From Planktothrix rubescens CCAP 1459/22 (GTDB taxonomy: Bacteria; Cyanobacteriota; Cyanobacteriia; Cyanobacteriales; Microcoleaceae): DNA of 64,000 bases. Both the position numbers and the translations under genes were made by a program. The notes beneath the pieces were generated by a model, which did not search any database, was not told where the DNA came from, and worked only from the letters and a program-made list of their open reading frames with translations. Of this stretch, positions 34,371 through 43,952 are shown piece after piece. The number at the start of each line of letters is the position of its first letter. Positions within the stretch are counted from its first letter, which is position 1. The DNA is taken from positions 29,984 through 93,983 of the forward strand of contig LR882960.1 of NCBI GenBank assembly GCA_904830895.1, written 5' to 3'.

Positions 34371-35459
34371 TTAGTCTTTTCCGCTCAAAGCTTGAACAAC
34401 ATTCTTTTGAGTTAGATACTCTTTGGCATACATCTTTTTGATTTTGCCTTTTTCCTGTTGCATCAACAAAGGTTGATAAAATTCAATATCCCCTAACAAA
34501 CAAGCAATATATTCTTTAGCTTGCAGTTCAAAACATTGGCGATAGCTAATTGTTCCCGCGAAAGGATGTTCAATATGGGTTGCGAGTTTTTCTTCCCAAT
34601 GATTGATAAAGGTTTGGAGTGCAGAAGGTTGAAGATAGCCACCTCGACTTCCATTCGGAGGAACAAAATCTGAGGAAGTAATTGTACCCGTTTGCAGCAA
34701 TTTAACGACTAAACTATCAACTAAAATCGGACGAAATTCTTCAATTAAGTCATCAACTAACGGTTGGCTTGTTTGGTTGAGAGTATGGAGATTACTGATT
34801 TCAGGATCTAAACCTAAATCATTAATAAACAGTGCCATTTGTTGATGCAGAAAGGTATAACCGAGCTTCAACATTTGAAGAACCGGATGGCTGAGGTCAA
34901 GACGAAAAGATGAATGAGGGTTTGACCATTGGGGGACTAATGATGCTAAAATAGGATAATAATAGCTGGTGGCTGTTGCATGATAATCCCATAATTCTTC
35001 AATGGAATTTGCTGAAGGTAAATCATCAGCTAAAAGTTGCAAAAAGTTGATGGTGTTCTCAATATTACAGGGATAAAATTCCGGTTGTAATTGTTTGAGA
35101 ACAATGATTTCATTTTGCAGTTTTGCCCAAGTAATTGATTCTGCGATCGCCCGCACAAATTCAAGATCTTGAGAACAAATTAACTGATGGGTTTGATATT
35201 TGAAGGGACGTGGGGGTGTAAGTTCTAAACTTCCTAACTGATCCCCATGAACATTAATATAATAGACAGGAATTTGGCGAGTTGCAATTAAAACTTGAGT
35301 TTTGCGGGAGAGGTTACAAATACCAAACAGAATAATTTGGGTAACTCGGTTAATGGGAACCCCTAAACACAACTGCTGTTTATGGAAAACTTGCAGGTAA
35401 CGAGAATGCACGTCAATACTGGAACCTGGATGAATGACATAAATTGTTGGCATAAACAC
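34371..35459 (-). CDS. cas1: CRISPR adaptation integrase Cas1
   Basis: 362 residues, full length. N-terminal beta domain (IYVIHPGSSIDVHSRYLQVF) and C-terminal alpha domain with LKLGYTFLHQQMALFINDLG, LIEEFRPILVDSL and FELQAKEYIACLLGD. It lies immediately left of array 3, which it probably serves. No reverse transcriptase domain is fused to it. Confidence 0.92.
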   Translation of the reverse strand: MFMPTIYVIHPGSSIDVHSRYLQVFHKQQLCLGVPINRVTQIILFGICNLSRKTQVLIATRQIPVYYINVHGDQLGSLELTPPRPFKYQTHQLICSQDLEFVRAIAESITWAKLQNEIIVLKQLQPEFYPCNIENTINFLQLLADDLPSANSIEELWDYHATATSYYYPILASLVPQWSNPHSSFRLDLSHPVLQMLKLGYTFLHQQMALFINDLGLDPEISNLHTLNQTSQPLVDDLIEEFRPILVDSLVVKLLQTGTITSSDFVPPNGSRGGYLQPSALQTFINHWEEKLATHIEHPFAGTISYRQCFELQAKEYIACLLGDIEFYQPLLMQQEKGKIKKMYAKEYLTQKNVVQALSGKD

Positions 35460-35672
35460 AATTTAACTCTAGGGTAAACTCAGGAAAAACGTAAACAGTA
35501 ATTAGTTTTTACGGTTTATTTTTTCCTTTGAGCTAATTTTTGCAGAGCTTTATATAGGTTTATATCTAGGTAAAATTAAGGTTTATATAAGTTTGTATAT
35601 AAGTTATATATCTTTCTTATTTTAATATATTTTTCAATATTTTTTTGAGTATATTTTCTTGATTTTATATCT

Positions 35673-35705
35673 AAAAAAGCCTCGGATATTTTAAAATCCA
35701 AGGCT
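35673..35705 (-). terminator. Terminator of CRISPR array 3 transcript
   Basis: On the minus strand AGCCTTGGAT and ATCCGAGGCT form a stem followed by six T, a standard rho-independent terminator 14 nt beyond the degenerate end repeat of array 3. It separates pre-crRNA from the cas1-cas2 transcript. Confidence 0.85.
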
Positions 35706-35719
35706 GAGACTATTTTTAA

Positions 35720-36839
35720 TTTTCCATTAATACGACTAATTTCTTAGTCTAAAATATTTTCTACCAACTATTAGGTAGTGAGGAGACAGTTTCCATTAAT
35801 ACGACTAATTTCTTAGTCTAAAGATCAAAAAGGTCGCCATGTTTTCGTAAGAACTGATAGTTTCCATTAATACGACTAATTTCTTAGTCTAAAGCACACG
35901 GTGACATTTACCACGGGATTATTTTGCTTAAATAGGTTTCCATTAATACGACTAATTTCTTAGTCTAAAGGAGAATTTTTTATCCCGAATCCGGGATATT
36001 GAAACTCTGTTTCCATTAATACGACTAATTTCTTAGTCTAAAGCAGAGATTAAAGAGTATAAACCTATTCAAAAATAGGCTGCGTTTCCATTAATACGAC
36101 TAATTTCTTAGTCTAAAGCACGGATCCTGGTGATCTTGGAGGAGGAAAAGTTTCCATTAATACGACTAATTTCTTAGTCTAAAGTTTCACTCCGCGGGGA
36201 TCCAATTACCGATCCCGGTGACAAGTTTCCATTAATACGACTAATTTCTTAGTCTAAAGATTTTCTCATCTTTTGGCTATATTGATAATGTTCAAGAGGT
36301 TTCCATTAATACGACTAATTTCTTAGTCTAAAGTGGTGACCTCGGAAACGACACCTTGGATGTTTCCAAGGTTTCCATTAATACGACTAATTTCTTAGTC
36401 TAAAGCTGTACCCCACAACGAAGAGAACCTATTGGTTCTCGTTTCCATTAATACGACTAATTTCTTAGTCTAAAGTCATGCTTCTAAAAGAGCCTACTGT
36501 AGGTACTGTTTTAGTTTCCATTAATACGACTAATTTCTTAGTCTAAAGTCTTTTTTTCAGTAGTAGAATACAATGAAGAGAATCAGTTTCCATTAATACG
36601 ACTAATTTCTTAGTCTAAAGGTGTTCCCAAAGTCGACAATTATAATGGTTTATCGAAGTTTCCATTAATACGACTAATTTCTTAGTCTAAAGACCTATTG
36701 ATCCCATCACAGGAGAACCAATAGGGTAACTGTTTCCATTAATACGACTAATTTCTTAGTCTAAAGACCTAGTTGTAGGTCAGCGATATACTTTAAAACT
36801 GAACGTTTCCATTAATACGACTAATTTCTTAGTCTAAAG
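35720..36839 (-). CRISPR. CRISPR array 3: 16 repeats of 35 nt, 15 spacers
   Basis: Copies start at 35720 (degenerate), 35789, 35860, 35936, 36009, 36084, 36150, 36225, 36299, 36371, 36441, 36514, 36586, 36658, 36732 and 36805. The repeat begins GTTTCCATTAATACGACTAA and holds the stem GACTAA/TTAGTC; spacers are ~31-40 nt. Reverse complement ends ATTAATGGAAAC. Degenerate copy and terminator are on the left, so transcription is leftward from the 36840-37048 side. Confidence 0.98.
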
Positions 36840-37048
36840 TCTAGGCTCATAGAAGCCTTGCTCTGACTGGATTATAAACCCCTAAATCTGAGGGCGTCAA
36901 GTTTTGACTTCAATCCATACTATTTATTCTCAATAAACAACAATAAACGATCCTTGAAATCGATACAGAGAGGGCGATCTGAGGGGGTCAACCCAAGAAT
37001 GAGGATTTCAGCAATTCCCAGACCCCCTCAGAAACTTAACCTGTATCC
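36840..37048 (-). promoter_or_regulatory. Leader of CRISPR array 3
   Basis: AT-rich sequence between the newest repeat of array 3 and the truncated cas1. It does not share the conserved blocks of the array 1 and 2 leaders. No gene found here. Confidence 0.5.
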
Positions 37049-37516
37049 TTAATTTTTCCAAATCATCGGGCGATAAACTTCCACCTCTCCCATCAAAGCC
37101 GCAATATACTCTCGGACTTGTAACTCGATACAACGTCGTAAACTAACTTTGTATCCTGTTTGAGGATGAGTCACTTCAGAATATAACTTTTCCTCCCAGT
37201 GTTTCAGGTACTTTTTGAGTGCATCCGGCTGAAGATAAACCCCACCCAATTCATCAGGAGAGGTAAAATCTTCAAGCAATAAAATTTTAGAATTGACTAA
37301 ATAACTCACAAACGAGTCAACAATTTGAGCGCGAAACTCTTCCATTAAATCACTCACTAAAGCCGGATGATTATCACGGGGAACGTGCAAATTTCCAAAG
37401 TGAGTATGCAATCCTGCTAATTCAATAAATGAACAAACATTTTGACTCAGTAACGTATAACCCAAACTCAATAAACTATTAATCGGATCAGTGGGAGACG
37501 GATGCAAACTTATCAA
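37049..37516 (-). pseudogene. Truncated second Cas1 (C-terminal domain)
   Basis: 155 residues matching only the last part of Cas1: TDPINSLLSLGYTLLSQNVC, LMEEFRAQIVDSFVSYLV, LHWEEKLY-like KHWEEKLYSEVTHP and CIELQVREYIAALMGEVE. It is clearly different in sequence from the full Cas1 at 34371. The SPTDPINSLLSLGY form resembles Cas1 domains fused to reverse transcriptases (recollection). The N-terminal domain and any fused part are gone, so it is probably inactive. Confidence 0.8.
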
Positions 37517-37530
37517 CAGTCATGCCATCC

Positions 37531-37572
37531 ACACGATTCGCCAAGCCGCCCACACGATTCGCCAAGCCGCCC
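37531..37572. repeat. 21-nt tandem duplication
   Basis: Two exact units starting ACACGATTCGCCAAGCCGCC lie just upstream of the truncated cas1, at the breakpoint where homology ends. Confidence 0.8.
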
Positions 37573-37718
37573 AAAGCCGTTCTAGGCTAAAATCCATAGA
37601 AGGTTGTGTTTAAGTGCCTACAACTTGATTATCTGAAGCGTCTATGTTCTCCAAACTGATCCCCACAACTTTGATTCTGATAAAGATGGCATTGGCTGTG
37701 AAGGACGTTAATTCTATA

Positions 37719-40364
37719 TCAAATGGGATTAAATCTACTATTAGTTGACCAATGATCATTCATAAAATCATCAATATCGGATTGCTCCATATCAACTGAA
37801 AAGCAATAAAGACTTGTACAAACATCATTAGCTGACATCTTTCGCGGATATTTGTCATTCTCATAAGATTTGGCATAAATCTTAACCCGACCAGTCCAAC
37901 CATTCGGAACTTGAGCAATATCTTTCTCGTAGACAAGTCCCATATTAATAAACCCAGGCTGTCCATCAAACTTCCCTTCTAAACTAACTTTATCCTTGCC
38001 ATTAATATTCAGAAAACTACTCCTAACTGTTAGTTCTTCTCCATTCCAAGCATTTGATTGAGGTCGGGCAAAAGCGGTAAATTGAACAGCATAAAGAACT
38101 ACTATCCAGACTTTTTTACCGTCCATCTTTTTCAACTCCTCAATAATCTCATCACAAAATAATAAGAAAACTAATCCCGCAGTTCCCGATTTAGCTAAAT
38201 GATTTACTCTCCAATATGATGCCGCCCAAGTCTTCGGAGGATAAGGTTTACGGAAAGGATTAAGAGTTTCCCTCATAATAACCTCAGTCGAAGCTCTAAA
38301 TTTAGCCGTAACTTCTTTAACTAATCTATCATCATCATTAGCGGCTTTATGGGCTAAGGCTGCACCCATTTCGGCTCGATAAGCATCACGTTCACGAAGT
38401 GCGATCGCATCTTGAACAGCATCAGAAACAACAAGAGAAAATAAAGTAAATCTATAATCCATTGGAATTGTATCTTCCTTGAGATTTGGCTGTCGATAAT
38501 AACTATTAACTAAACTAACTATTCGAGTAACAGTATCAGTTAAATTGTTATTCACTAAACAAGGACGAGTAAAATAACAATCATCAGATTTTAAGTCTGC
38601 CAACCATTGAATATCAGCACCAGATTTATCAAGAAATTCCTTAACAACTTTTAGACCATCTTGATTATTAGGATAAGCTGATTTTAAACTATCAACGGCT
38701 ATTTGTAATTCCTGGGAAAGAAAATCAATTATCCTCATTTCCCCTTCTTTTGGGATATCTAAAACAATTAATTCCGCACCAATAGCTCTAGCCCGTCCGA
38801 GTAAACTAGCGACTACTCCGGTAATATCATTCATTGAATTAATAGCAATTTGTTGAAGACTTCCAGTGAGTGCAACCTTGGGAAACTTCTTAACCTTTGG
38901 TGGGGCATCCATATCATATAAAGCCATTGTTAAGTTAGGATATCGACTACTATTTATTAATTGAATAAAGTCACCATCAGTATCACGACCCAGACTCAAT
39001 AAAAGTTCACGAGTCGCGGCTAAAACTCCCCTAGTATTTCGGAATCTACCCTCATGAAAATTCTCCCACAGTTGAACATCTCCCCAATGCCGCATAGGGT
39101 TACAAAATACGATATATTGACCTTCATTGAAACTTGGTGAGCAGAAAACTTTGGGTTTAAATACAAAATCATTACCATAGGCTTTCTGATATTTCTCTAA
39201 ACTTGTATCCGGTGTACACATAACCGAATAAAACCTAACTCCGGCTGATTTAGCAAGGTTTTTCCACATCTCCCTAAGTCTAAATTTAACCTTGAGAAGA
39301 ACATAAGGATGTAATATTAAAACCCCTTTTTTATCAGCTTTAATTATCTTGAGAACCGAATCAACATAAGCAACTTCAGCATCAGGATTATCGTCAAGAT
39401 TCGCTAATTCTTGTTCAGCTTCATCAAGGTCAATTCGGAGAACATCAGCTAATTTATAAATATCATCAAGGGCACTGCTTAATTTCTGACATTTCTCATG
39501 GAGTTTTGATATTATTCCATCTTCTTCTAAGGTTTCAAAACTAAACCATTGCCATAACATCCAACCGGGTTTAGCACGGCGTTCTTCAGCTTCATGTACA
39601 ACACCAATTAGAACTTTACCAGTATAATTCCCAGGTGCGGGTTTATTACCTTTAAAACAACTCAGGGGAATAACTAAATCAACTCCGGCAAATCTAGGAT
39701 CAGTTTCAAATTTATAACTATGACTTGCGGTTCCTTTAATTGTCCATTCTTTAAAGATGGCGGCTCGGATTTGAATTGTTGTAGGGTTATCTTCATTGCC
39801 AATTGTTTCCCAACTTTCTAATAAAGTCAGAAGGCTTTTAGATAATTTAGCATGACAATCTCCCGTATCCCAATGGGTATTATTTACTCCATCATCTTGA
39901 GGGCTACTATCAGAAGGATTCCGTCTTTCATCATCAACAACAATATATTTTATTTCTCTATAAAATAATCTATTGCATCCTGTATGCAAAATACTCCCGT
40001 AAATTATTCGTTTCCAGTCGTCTTTTTTAGGAAAATAATCTCTACCAATTGTTCTTTTTGGAGTAAATAAAAACCTCCCATGTGTTCTTGAATTAGAAGC
40101 TAAATCCAAAAAATAAGGGTCAGAAACAGCAGGAACTTTAAAAGGGTCTAATAAACTGGGGTTAGTTGATGTTTTAGGAATTTCACCAATAATAAATTCT
40201 TTAGCCGGATATAAAGCTGCCAACATTGTATTACGCAAAACTACTGGTGGTGAAGTTGAAAACCTCTGGTTTGTACAGTCCCAAACATAGAAAGTCGATA
40301 TCGTTATTATTTGACCTTCTGTTCCATCTTCTTTAAGTTTTATATTCTCAAATGTTGTTGGCAT
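37719..40364 (-). CDS. Putative single-chain two-barrel RNA polymerase (RdRP/YonO-like)
   Basis: 881 residues; RBS AAGGAG 7 nt before ATG. It shows, in order, motifs of cellular RdRP/YonO-type polymerases. Barrel 1: DDGVNNTHWD (157-166), IQIRAAIFKEWTIKGT (197-212) and PLSCFKGNK (233-241), like the DG, QIRxGGxKG and S-x-x-K elements. Barrel 2: VFCNPMRHWGDVQLWE (419-434), like RNPCLHPGD, then the catalytic LGRDTDGDFIQL (458-469; three Asp of DxDGD). After it come NDITGVVASLLGRARA (512-527) and QIAVDSLK (554-561), like the trailing d-x-x-G-x-I and AVDxxKTG motifs. It would make RNA in the cytoplasm; template unknown. Likely co-transcribed with the membrane protein upstream. Confidence 0.72.
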   Translation of the reverse strand: MPTTFENIKLKEDGTEGQIITISTFYVWDCTNQRFSTSPPVVLRNTMLAALYPAKEFIIGEIPKTSTNPSLLDPFKVPAVSDPYFLDLASNSRTHGRFLFTPKRTIGRDYFPKKDDWKRIIYGSILHTGCNRLFYREIKYIVVDDERRNPSDSSPQDDGVNNTHWDTGDCHAKLSKSLLTLLESWETIGNEDNPTTIQIRAAIFKEWTIKGTASHSYKFETDPRFAGVDLVIPLSCFKGNKPAPGNYTGKVLIGVVHEAEERRAKPGWMLWQWFSFETLEEDGIISKLHEKCQKLSSALDDIYKLADVLRIDLDEAEQELANLDDNPDAEVAYVDSVLKIIKADKKGVLILHPYVLLKVKFRLREMWKNLAKSAGVRFYSVMCTPDTSLEKYQKAYGNDFVFKPKVFCSPSFNEGQYIVFCNPMRHWGDVQLWENFHEGRFRNTRGVLAATRELLLSLGRDTDGDFIQLINSSRYPNLTMALYDMDAPPKVKKFPKVALTGSLQQIAINSMNDITGVVASLLGRARAIGAELIVLDIPKEGEMRIIDFLSQELQIAVDSLKSAYPNNQDGLKVVKEFLDKSGADIQWLADLKSDDCYFTRPCLVNNNLTDTVTRIVSLVNSYYRQPNLKEDTIPMDYRFTLFSLVVSDAVQDAIALRERDAYRAEMGAALAHKAANDDDRLVKEVTAKFRASTEVIMRETLNPFRKPYPPKTWAASYWRVNHLAKSGTAGLVFLLFCDEIIEELKKMDGKKVWIVVLYAVQFTAFARPQSNAWNGEELTVRSSFLNINGKDKVSLEGKFDGQPGFINMGLVYEKDIAQVPNGWTGRVKIYAKSYENDKYPRKMSANDVCTSLYCFSVDMEQSDIDDFMNDHWSTNSRFNPI

Positions 40365-40414
40365 AATTTCTCCTTAATTAATTTACTAATTAGTAATTCA
40401 TAATTTGTAATTGA

Positions 40415-41800
40415 TTAGAAGGGTTCTTCTGCAAAATGTTTTAACGAATCCCAGGTAGTTGTTTGAATGGTTTTATCAGAAATTTCTATAGGTTCATTAA
40501 TATTTGTTAAATCAAACATTAAGGCAACTTCTTCATCATCATTGACATTAAATGCCCAAAATTTAACATAAGTAGATTTAGCTTCATTGAGCATCCGTTT
40601 GGAGAAATCAATAATGTAATCTCTCATTTGCTTCTCATTCATATCGTAAGTTCCGGCAAAACCCGTATCGGGTGAACCTGATAATCTGGTTCCAAAAAGA
40701 TAGACAAGTCTACCAAATTTCACTTTCTTATCACTTAATTTAAAAGCAACTAAAATTAGTCCAGCAACCAGAGCAATCCAAGGAGCATAACCCATCAAAA
40801 CTGCCCAAGCTCCACCAAATAAAGTTCCAGTAGCACTCCCAATTTTAGGCACTAATTGAGGTAAAGATTGTAATAGTCCTGCTGATAAATACCTACTAAC
40901 TTCTGCACCTGCCGAACCAATAGCTTTACAGACAACTGATGTTACCGTATGGGTTAATACTTCTAATATCTGATTAGGAATACTAAACATTGATAAAAAC
41001 CAATTTGCCAGTTTGTTAATTACCCCTACAACATCCGTTAGTTTTGGTTTATCAGTTGGTATTATTAATTCGATAGCTCCAAAAGTACCATAACTTGCTA
41101 CCTGTCCTGAGCTTTGCCGAAGGGTTGGTATTGATTGAGGACTAGAACTAATCCCCATAAATTTCTTAACAAAATTCTTTAGCCTATATAATTGATTTTT
41201 AATTGTATTAGAAGCAGATTCCCCCGCCGATGCAATTAATCCTTCAAGTTCGGTAATTTTATCTTGAAGATAATCTAAACCAAATTTATCAGCAAATTGA
41301 TTTATTGTTGATTGAGCTTGAGATTGAATCCCTCCAAATTTAGATTGAAGATTCGTTATTTCACTATTTAATAAGGGAATATTGAGGGTTTCATTGTAGG
41401 CAGAAATCCCCATAACATAATAATATTCATCATCAGAACTTGGGATATCACGACTCATTATATTGTTGGCATAAGCTACTAGATTTTGACCCTTATAGAG
41501 TTTTGTATTATAGGCTTTATTAATCCCATAGATTGATTCTAAGGTAACTAATCCTGCCAGAATTGAAATATCAGGAAGGGCGATAAGTTGTTCGGCTATC
41601 TGTTTTATCGGTTCTAATATTGGTTCAGTTAATCCTGTTAGGGTACTAACAACAGGAAAATTATTAACCCCATTATTGATCAACCCATAAATTTCAGAAC
41701 CAATCTCTAAGATATCTTTTCCTAACCAATTCTTAGATTCCCCAGAATCAACAACCCGACTCTTTAATGTTTGTAGGTATTTTGCTGTTAATAACACCAT
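40415..41800 (-). CDS. Hypothetical membrane protein upstream of the polymerase-like gene
   Basis: 461 residues. Coiled-coil middle (SEITNLQSKFGGIQSQAQST, ~165-205) and hydrophobic stretches near 330-365 (GGAWAVLMGYAPWIALVAGL). C-terminal 90 residues are soluble and acidic (FWAFNVNDDEEVALMFDLTN). A dispersed genomic repeat has been captured in frame (TLRQSSGQV, ~233-241). 50 nt from the polymerase-like gene on the same strand. Family unknown. Confidence 0.55.
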   Translation of the reverse strand: MVLLTAKYLQTLKSRVVDSGESKNWLGKDILEIGSEIYGLINNGVNNFPVVSTLTGLTEPILEPIKQIAEQLIALPDISILAGLVTLESIYGINKAYNTKLYKGQNLVAYANNIMSRDIPSSDDEYYYVMGISAYNETLNIPLLNSEITNLQSKFGGIQSQAQSTINQFADKFGLDYLQDKITELEGLIASAGESASNTIKNQLYRLKNFVKKFMGISSSPQSIPTLRQSSGQVASYGTFGAIELIIPTDKPKLTDVVGVINKLANWFLSMFSIPNQILEVLTHTVTSVVCKAIGSAGAEVSRYLSAGLLQSLPQLVPKIGSATGTLFGGAWAVLMGYAPWIALVAGLILVAFKLSDKKVKFGRLVYLFGTRLSGSPDTGFAGTYDMNEKQMRDYIIDFSKRMLNEAKSTYVKFWAFNVNDDEEVALMFDLTNINEPIEISDKTIQTTTWDSLKHFAEEPF

Positions 41801-42101
41801 ATTGTTATTTGTTATTGGTAATTTGTTATTAGTTTGTTATTTAGCAATCGCAAATTATCAGGTTTAAGATTGCGATTGCTAGATTAATCGCGGGGTTAAT
41901 CTATTAATACCTGATCAATGGAGTAATAGCAATTTTGATTCAAGTATGTCGAAGATGGTAATATTGTAATTGAGTTATTGATACCATCTTCTCGAACTCT
42001 AAACTCAGTTTGAGTGAAACTTAATTTCCCCGCAGTCATAATTTTACCTGGTAATTTGATAGTATTATCGTATCATAAAGTTGATTTTTAGGACAACAAA
42101 A
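41801..42101. promoter_or_regulatory. Divergent intergenic region with inverted repeat
   Basis: Between the leftward polymerase operon and the rightward ligase gene. TTGTTATT-type words recur at 41805-41842, and an exact 10-bp inverted repeat AGCAATCGCA/TGCGATTGCT (41843-41852, 41871-41880) lies mid-way. Probably holds promoters and an operator for both directions; no gene seen. Confidence 0.4.
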
Positions 42102-42932
42102 ATGGCACTATCTTGTCAGCTTGCGAACAATTATTATCCCACCAAAAATTATGGGGTTTCGAGTTGGTGGAGTTCACCGAAACTTGATGGAGTACGGGGG
42201 ATTTACCTCCCGACCGAACAAGCAATATTTAGTCGAACATTGAAATCAAAATTTGTAGGTTTAGACCATATCCTAGATATTTGTAAACAACAAGGTTATA
42301 TTCTCGACGGTGAGCTTTATATTCCTGGGGAACCCTTTGATGTTATTTCCGGTATCGTTAGAGGTGGGAAGAAGTACGATATTGCCAAGAAACAAAGATT
42401 GCAATTTCATATATTTGCTATTCTTCCAATCGGCTACTGGGAATGGTTAAGTACCCAAGAAATGATTGATGCTATCCCCCTTGTTCTGCCACCGTCTCAA
42501 TCAATTGTTGTAGAGATTACCTATACTTTAATTGAAAATAATCCCGTTGCTATTCAAGCTCAGAATCAATTCAATAAAGATAACGGTCTATCCCTTGAGG
42601 GAACAATGTTAAGGCATCCTTATAGGGATTATCATGAGGGTAGAAGCGATGATTTATTGAAGGTGAAGAACTTTGAGAAATCTACTTTTATTTGTACGGG
42701 TTTCTTTAAAGGTACTGGCAAGTATTCAGGAAGTTTAGGTAAAATATCTGTTCAATCTGAATTGTTGGGAGTTCCTGTAGCTGCTAGGGTTGGTACGGGT
42801 TTTTCTGATGCTGAACGTTTGGAGATTTGGAATAATCAATCAAATTATCGGGGACGACAACTTGAAGTAATCCATCTTGGACTTACTAAAGCTAATTCAG
42901 TTCGACATCCGGTTTTTTCAAAGTTTATTTAA
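42102..42932 (+). CDS. ATP-dependent DNA/RNA ligase
   Basis: 276 residues from ATG 42102; TTG 42081 would add seven. Nucleotidyltransferase motifs: motif I PKLDGVRG with the AMP-accepting Lys27, motif III-like LQFHIFAIL, motif IV LEGTMLRHP (~164-172) and motif V DDLLKVKNFE (~182-191), then an OB-fold C-terminus (KISVQSELLGVPVAARVGTG). This is the minimal ligase type common in phages and plasmids; it seals nicks using ATP. Confidence 0.85.
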   Translation: MALSCQLANNYYPTKNYGVSSWWSSPKLDGVRGIYLPTEQAIFSRTLKSKFVGLDHILDICKQQGYILDGELYIPGEPFDVISGIVRGGKKYDIAKKQRLQFHIFAILPIGYWEWLSTQEMIDAIPLVLPPSQSIVVEITYTLIENNPVAIQAQNQFNKDNGLSLEGTMLRHPYRDYHEGRSDDLLKVKNFEKSTFICTGFFKGTGKYSGSLGKISVQSELLGVPVAARVGTGFSDAERLEIWNNQSNYRGRQLEVIHLGLTKANSVRHPVFSKFI

Positions 42933-43057
42933 TAAGGTTTGACTTAAACTAAAAGCATTAGTCGGGAGTTAAATTCTAACTAATGCTTTAGTGGCTTAAA
43001 CTATTAAAAATCTCCGTAGATTTACATTTATAATTATATCACAATAAATTATAAGAC

Positions 43058-43065
43058 GCTACCGC
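43058..43065 (+). promoter_or_regulatory. GCTACCGC motif upstream of 43075 gene
   Basis: 9 nt before ATG 43075, or 33 nt before the in-frame ATG 43099; the second spacing matches the other genes and argues for the later start. Confidence 0.5.
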
Positions 43066-43074
43066 GACAATTTA

Positions 43075-43449
43075 ATGAAGTTTCTCTTAGCTAAATCAAT
43101 GAATACCATAACTTTTGCAGGAATTAAAGGTAAAGTTCTTAAATCATCTCCACATGGTAATTATCTTACAGTTGAACTTTGCGATCGCATTACGATTGTA
43201 GGAACTTTCTCGAACCAATACCAATGGTCAGAGGCACCTGATTCTGATTCGGGCTTTACCAGTTTTATTGCTTATATTGGTTTCACAACCGAAGAACAAT
43301 TAAGTCTCAATGACCAAATTCAATTCTATGGCGGTCATATTCAGGACTCCCGTGATTCCAAACGTAATCAACATTTCCCCTTTGAATTTAAAGTTAAAGA
43401 ACTCTCCATCAGTAGTTTGTTAAATCTCTTTAATGAACTTCAATCATAA
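43075..43449 (+). CDS. Hypothetical protein, possibly OB-fold
   Basis: 124 residues from ATG 43075; ATG 43099 (MNTITFAGIKGKVLKSS) is the better start because the conserved upstream motif then lies 33 nt away, as for its neighbours. Beta-rich with KVLKSSPHGNYLTVELCDRI and DQIQFYGGHIQD, suggesting a small nucleic-acid-binding barrel, perhaps SSB-like; not proven. Confidence 0.55.
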   Translation: MKFLLAKSMNTITFAGIKGKVLKSSPHGNYLTVELCDRITIVGTFSNQYQWSEAPDSDSGFTSFIAYIGFTTEEQLSLNDQIQFYGGHIQDSRDSKRNQHFPFEFKVKELSISSLLNLFNELQS

Positions 43450-43546
43450 ATTCAATAACAAATAACAAAACCAATAATGCTACTCAGGAGAATAACGTTA
43501 TTGGCTTTGTTATGCGTTCAATTCGGTACAAATTTAGGATAACACA

Positions 43547-43900
43547 ATGAGAGACAAAACAATCAAGGTTTGTAGAGAACTTTGCTGGCAAGAAGAACGG
43601 GACGAATGGGAGTCGCCGGAAGGGAAATTGATCCCTTATATTCGATTTTCTAAGTTTATAATGCCAGAGAACGATGACATGAATAGTTACTACATCCAGA
43701 TAACAATATGGGCTAAAAACGTTTCTCTCGACATCAAAGAATATTGTGGGGAATGCGGCCCAGAAATAGATTCTGAAGATAGATGGGTAATGAGTCGCAC
43801 CTTCAGAATCGCCAAAGTTCCTTATGCAGAATTTATTGAAAGAAGTAACGAATTAATCCAACAAGCCAACCGGATTCTGTACGAAAAATTTACCCCTTAA
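43547..43900 (+). CDS. Hypothetical protein
   Basis: 117 residues, acidic, with alternating strands (YIQITIWAKNVSLDI) and two Cys in YCGECGPE. Ends in a helix (FIERSNELIQQANRILYEKF). Followed by a clear terminator. No family recognised. Confidence 0.55.
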   Translation: MRDKTIKVCRELCWQEERDEWESPEGKLIPYIRFSKFIMPENDDMNSYYIQITIWAKNVSLDIKEYCGECGPEIDSEDRWVMSRTFRIAKVPYAEFIERSNELIQQANRILYEKFTP

Positions 43901-43904
43901 AGTC

Positions 43905-43940
43905 AATAAACCAGCATTAGTTGTTGGTTTATTTTTTTTT
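43905..43940 (+). terminator. Rho-independent terminator
   Basis: AATAAACCA and TGGTTTATT arms followed by a run of T after the 43547 gene. Confidence 0.85.
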
Positions 43941-43952
43941 CTACCTAAAACT

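Noticed and set aside
36406..36731. Two array 3 spacers sharing GAGAACCAATAGG on opposite strands
   Set aside because: One is itself nearly palindromic, so the shared 13-mer could be chance; not enough to claim a common target.
6419..36839. Self-targeting spacers
   Set aside because: I compared spacers by eye with the window and saw no full match; a proper search is needed before any claim.
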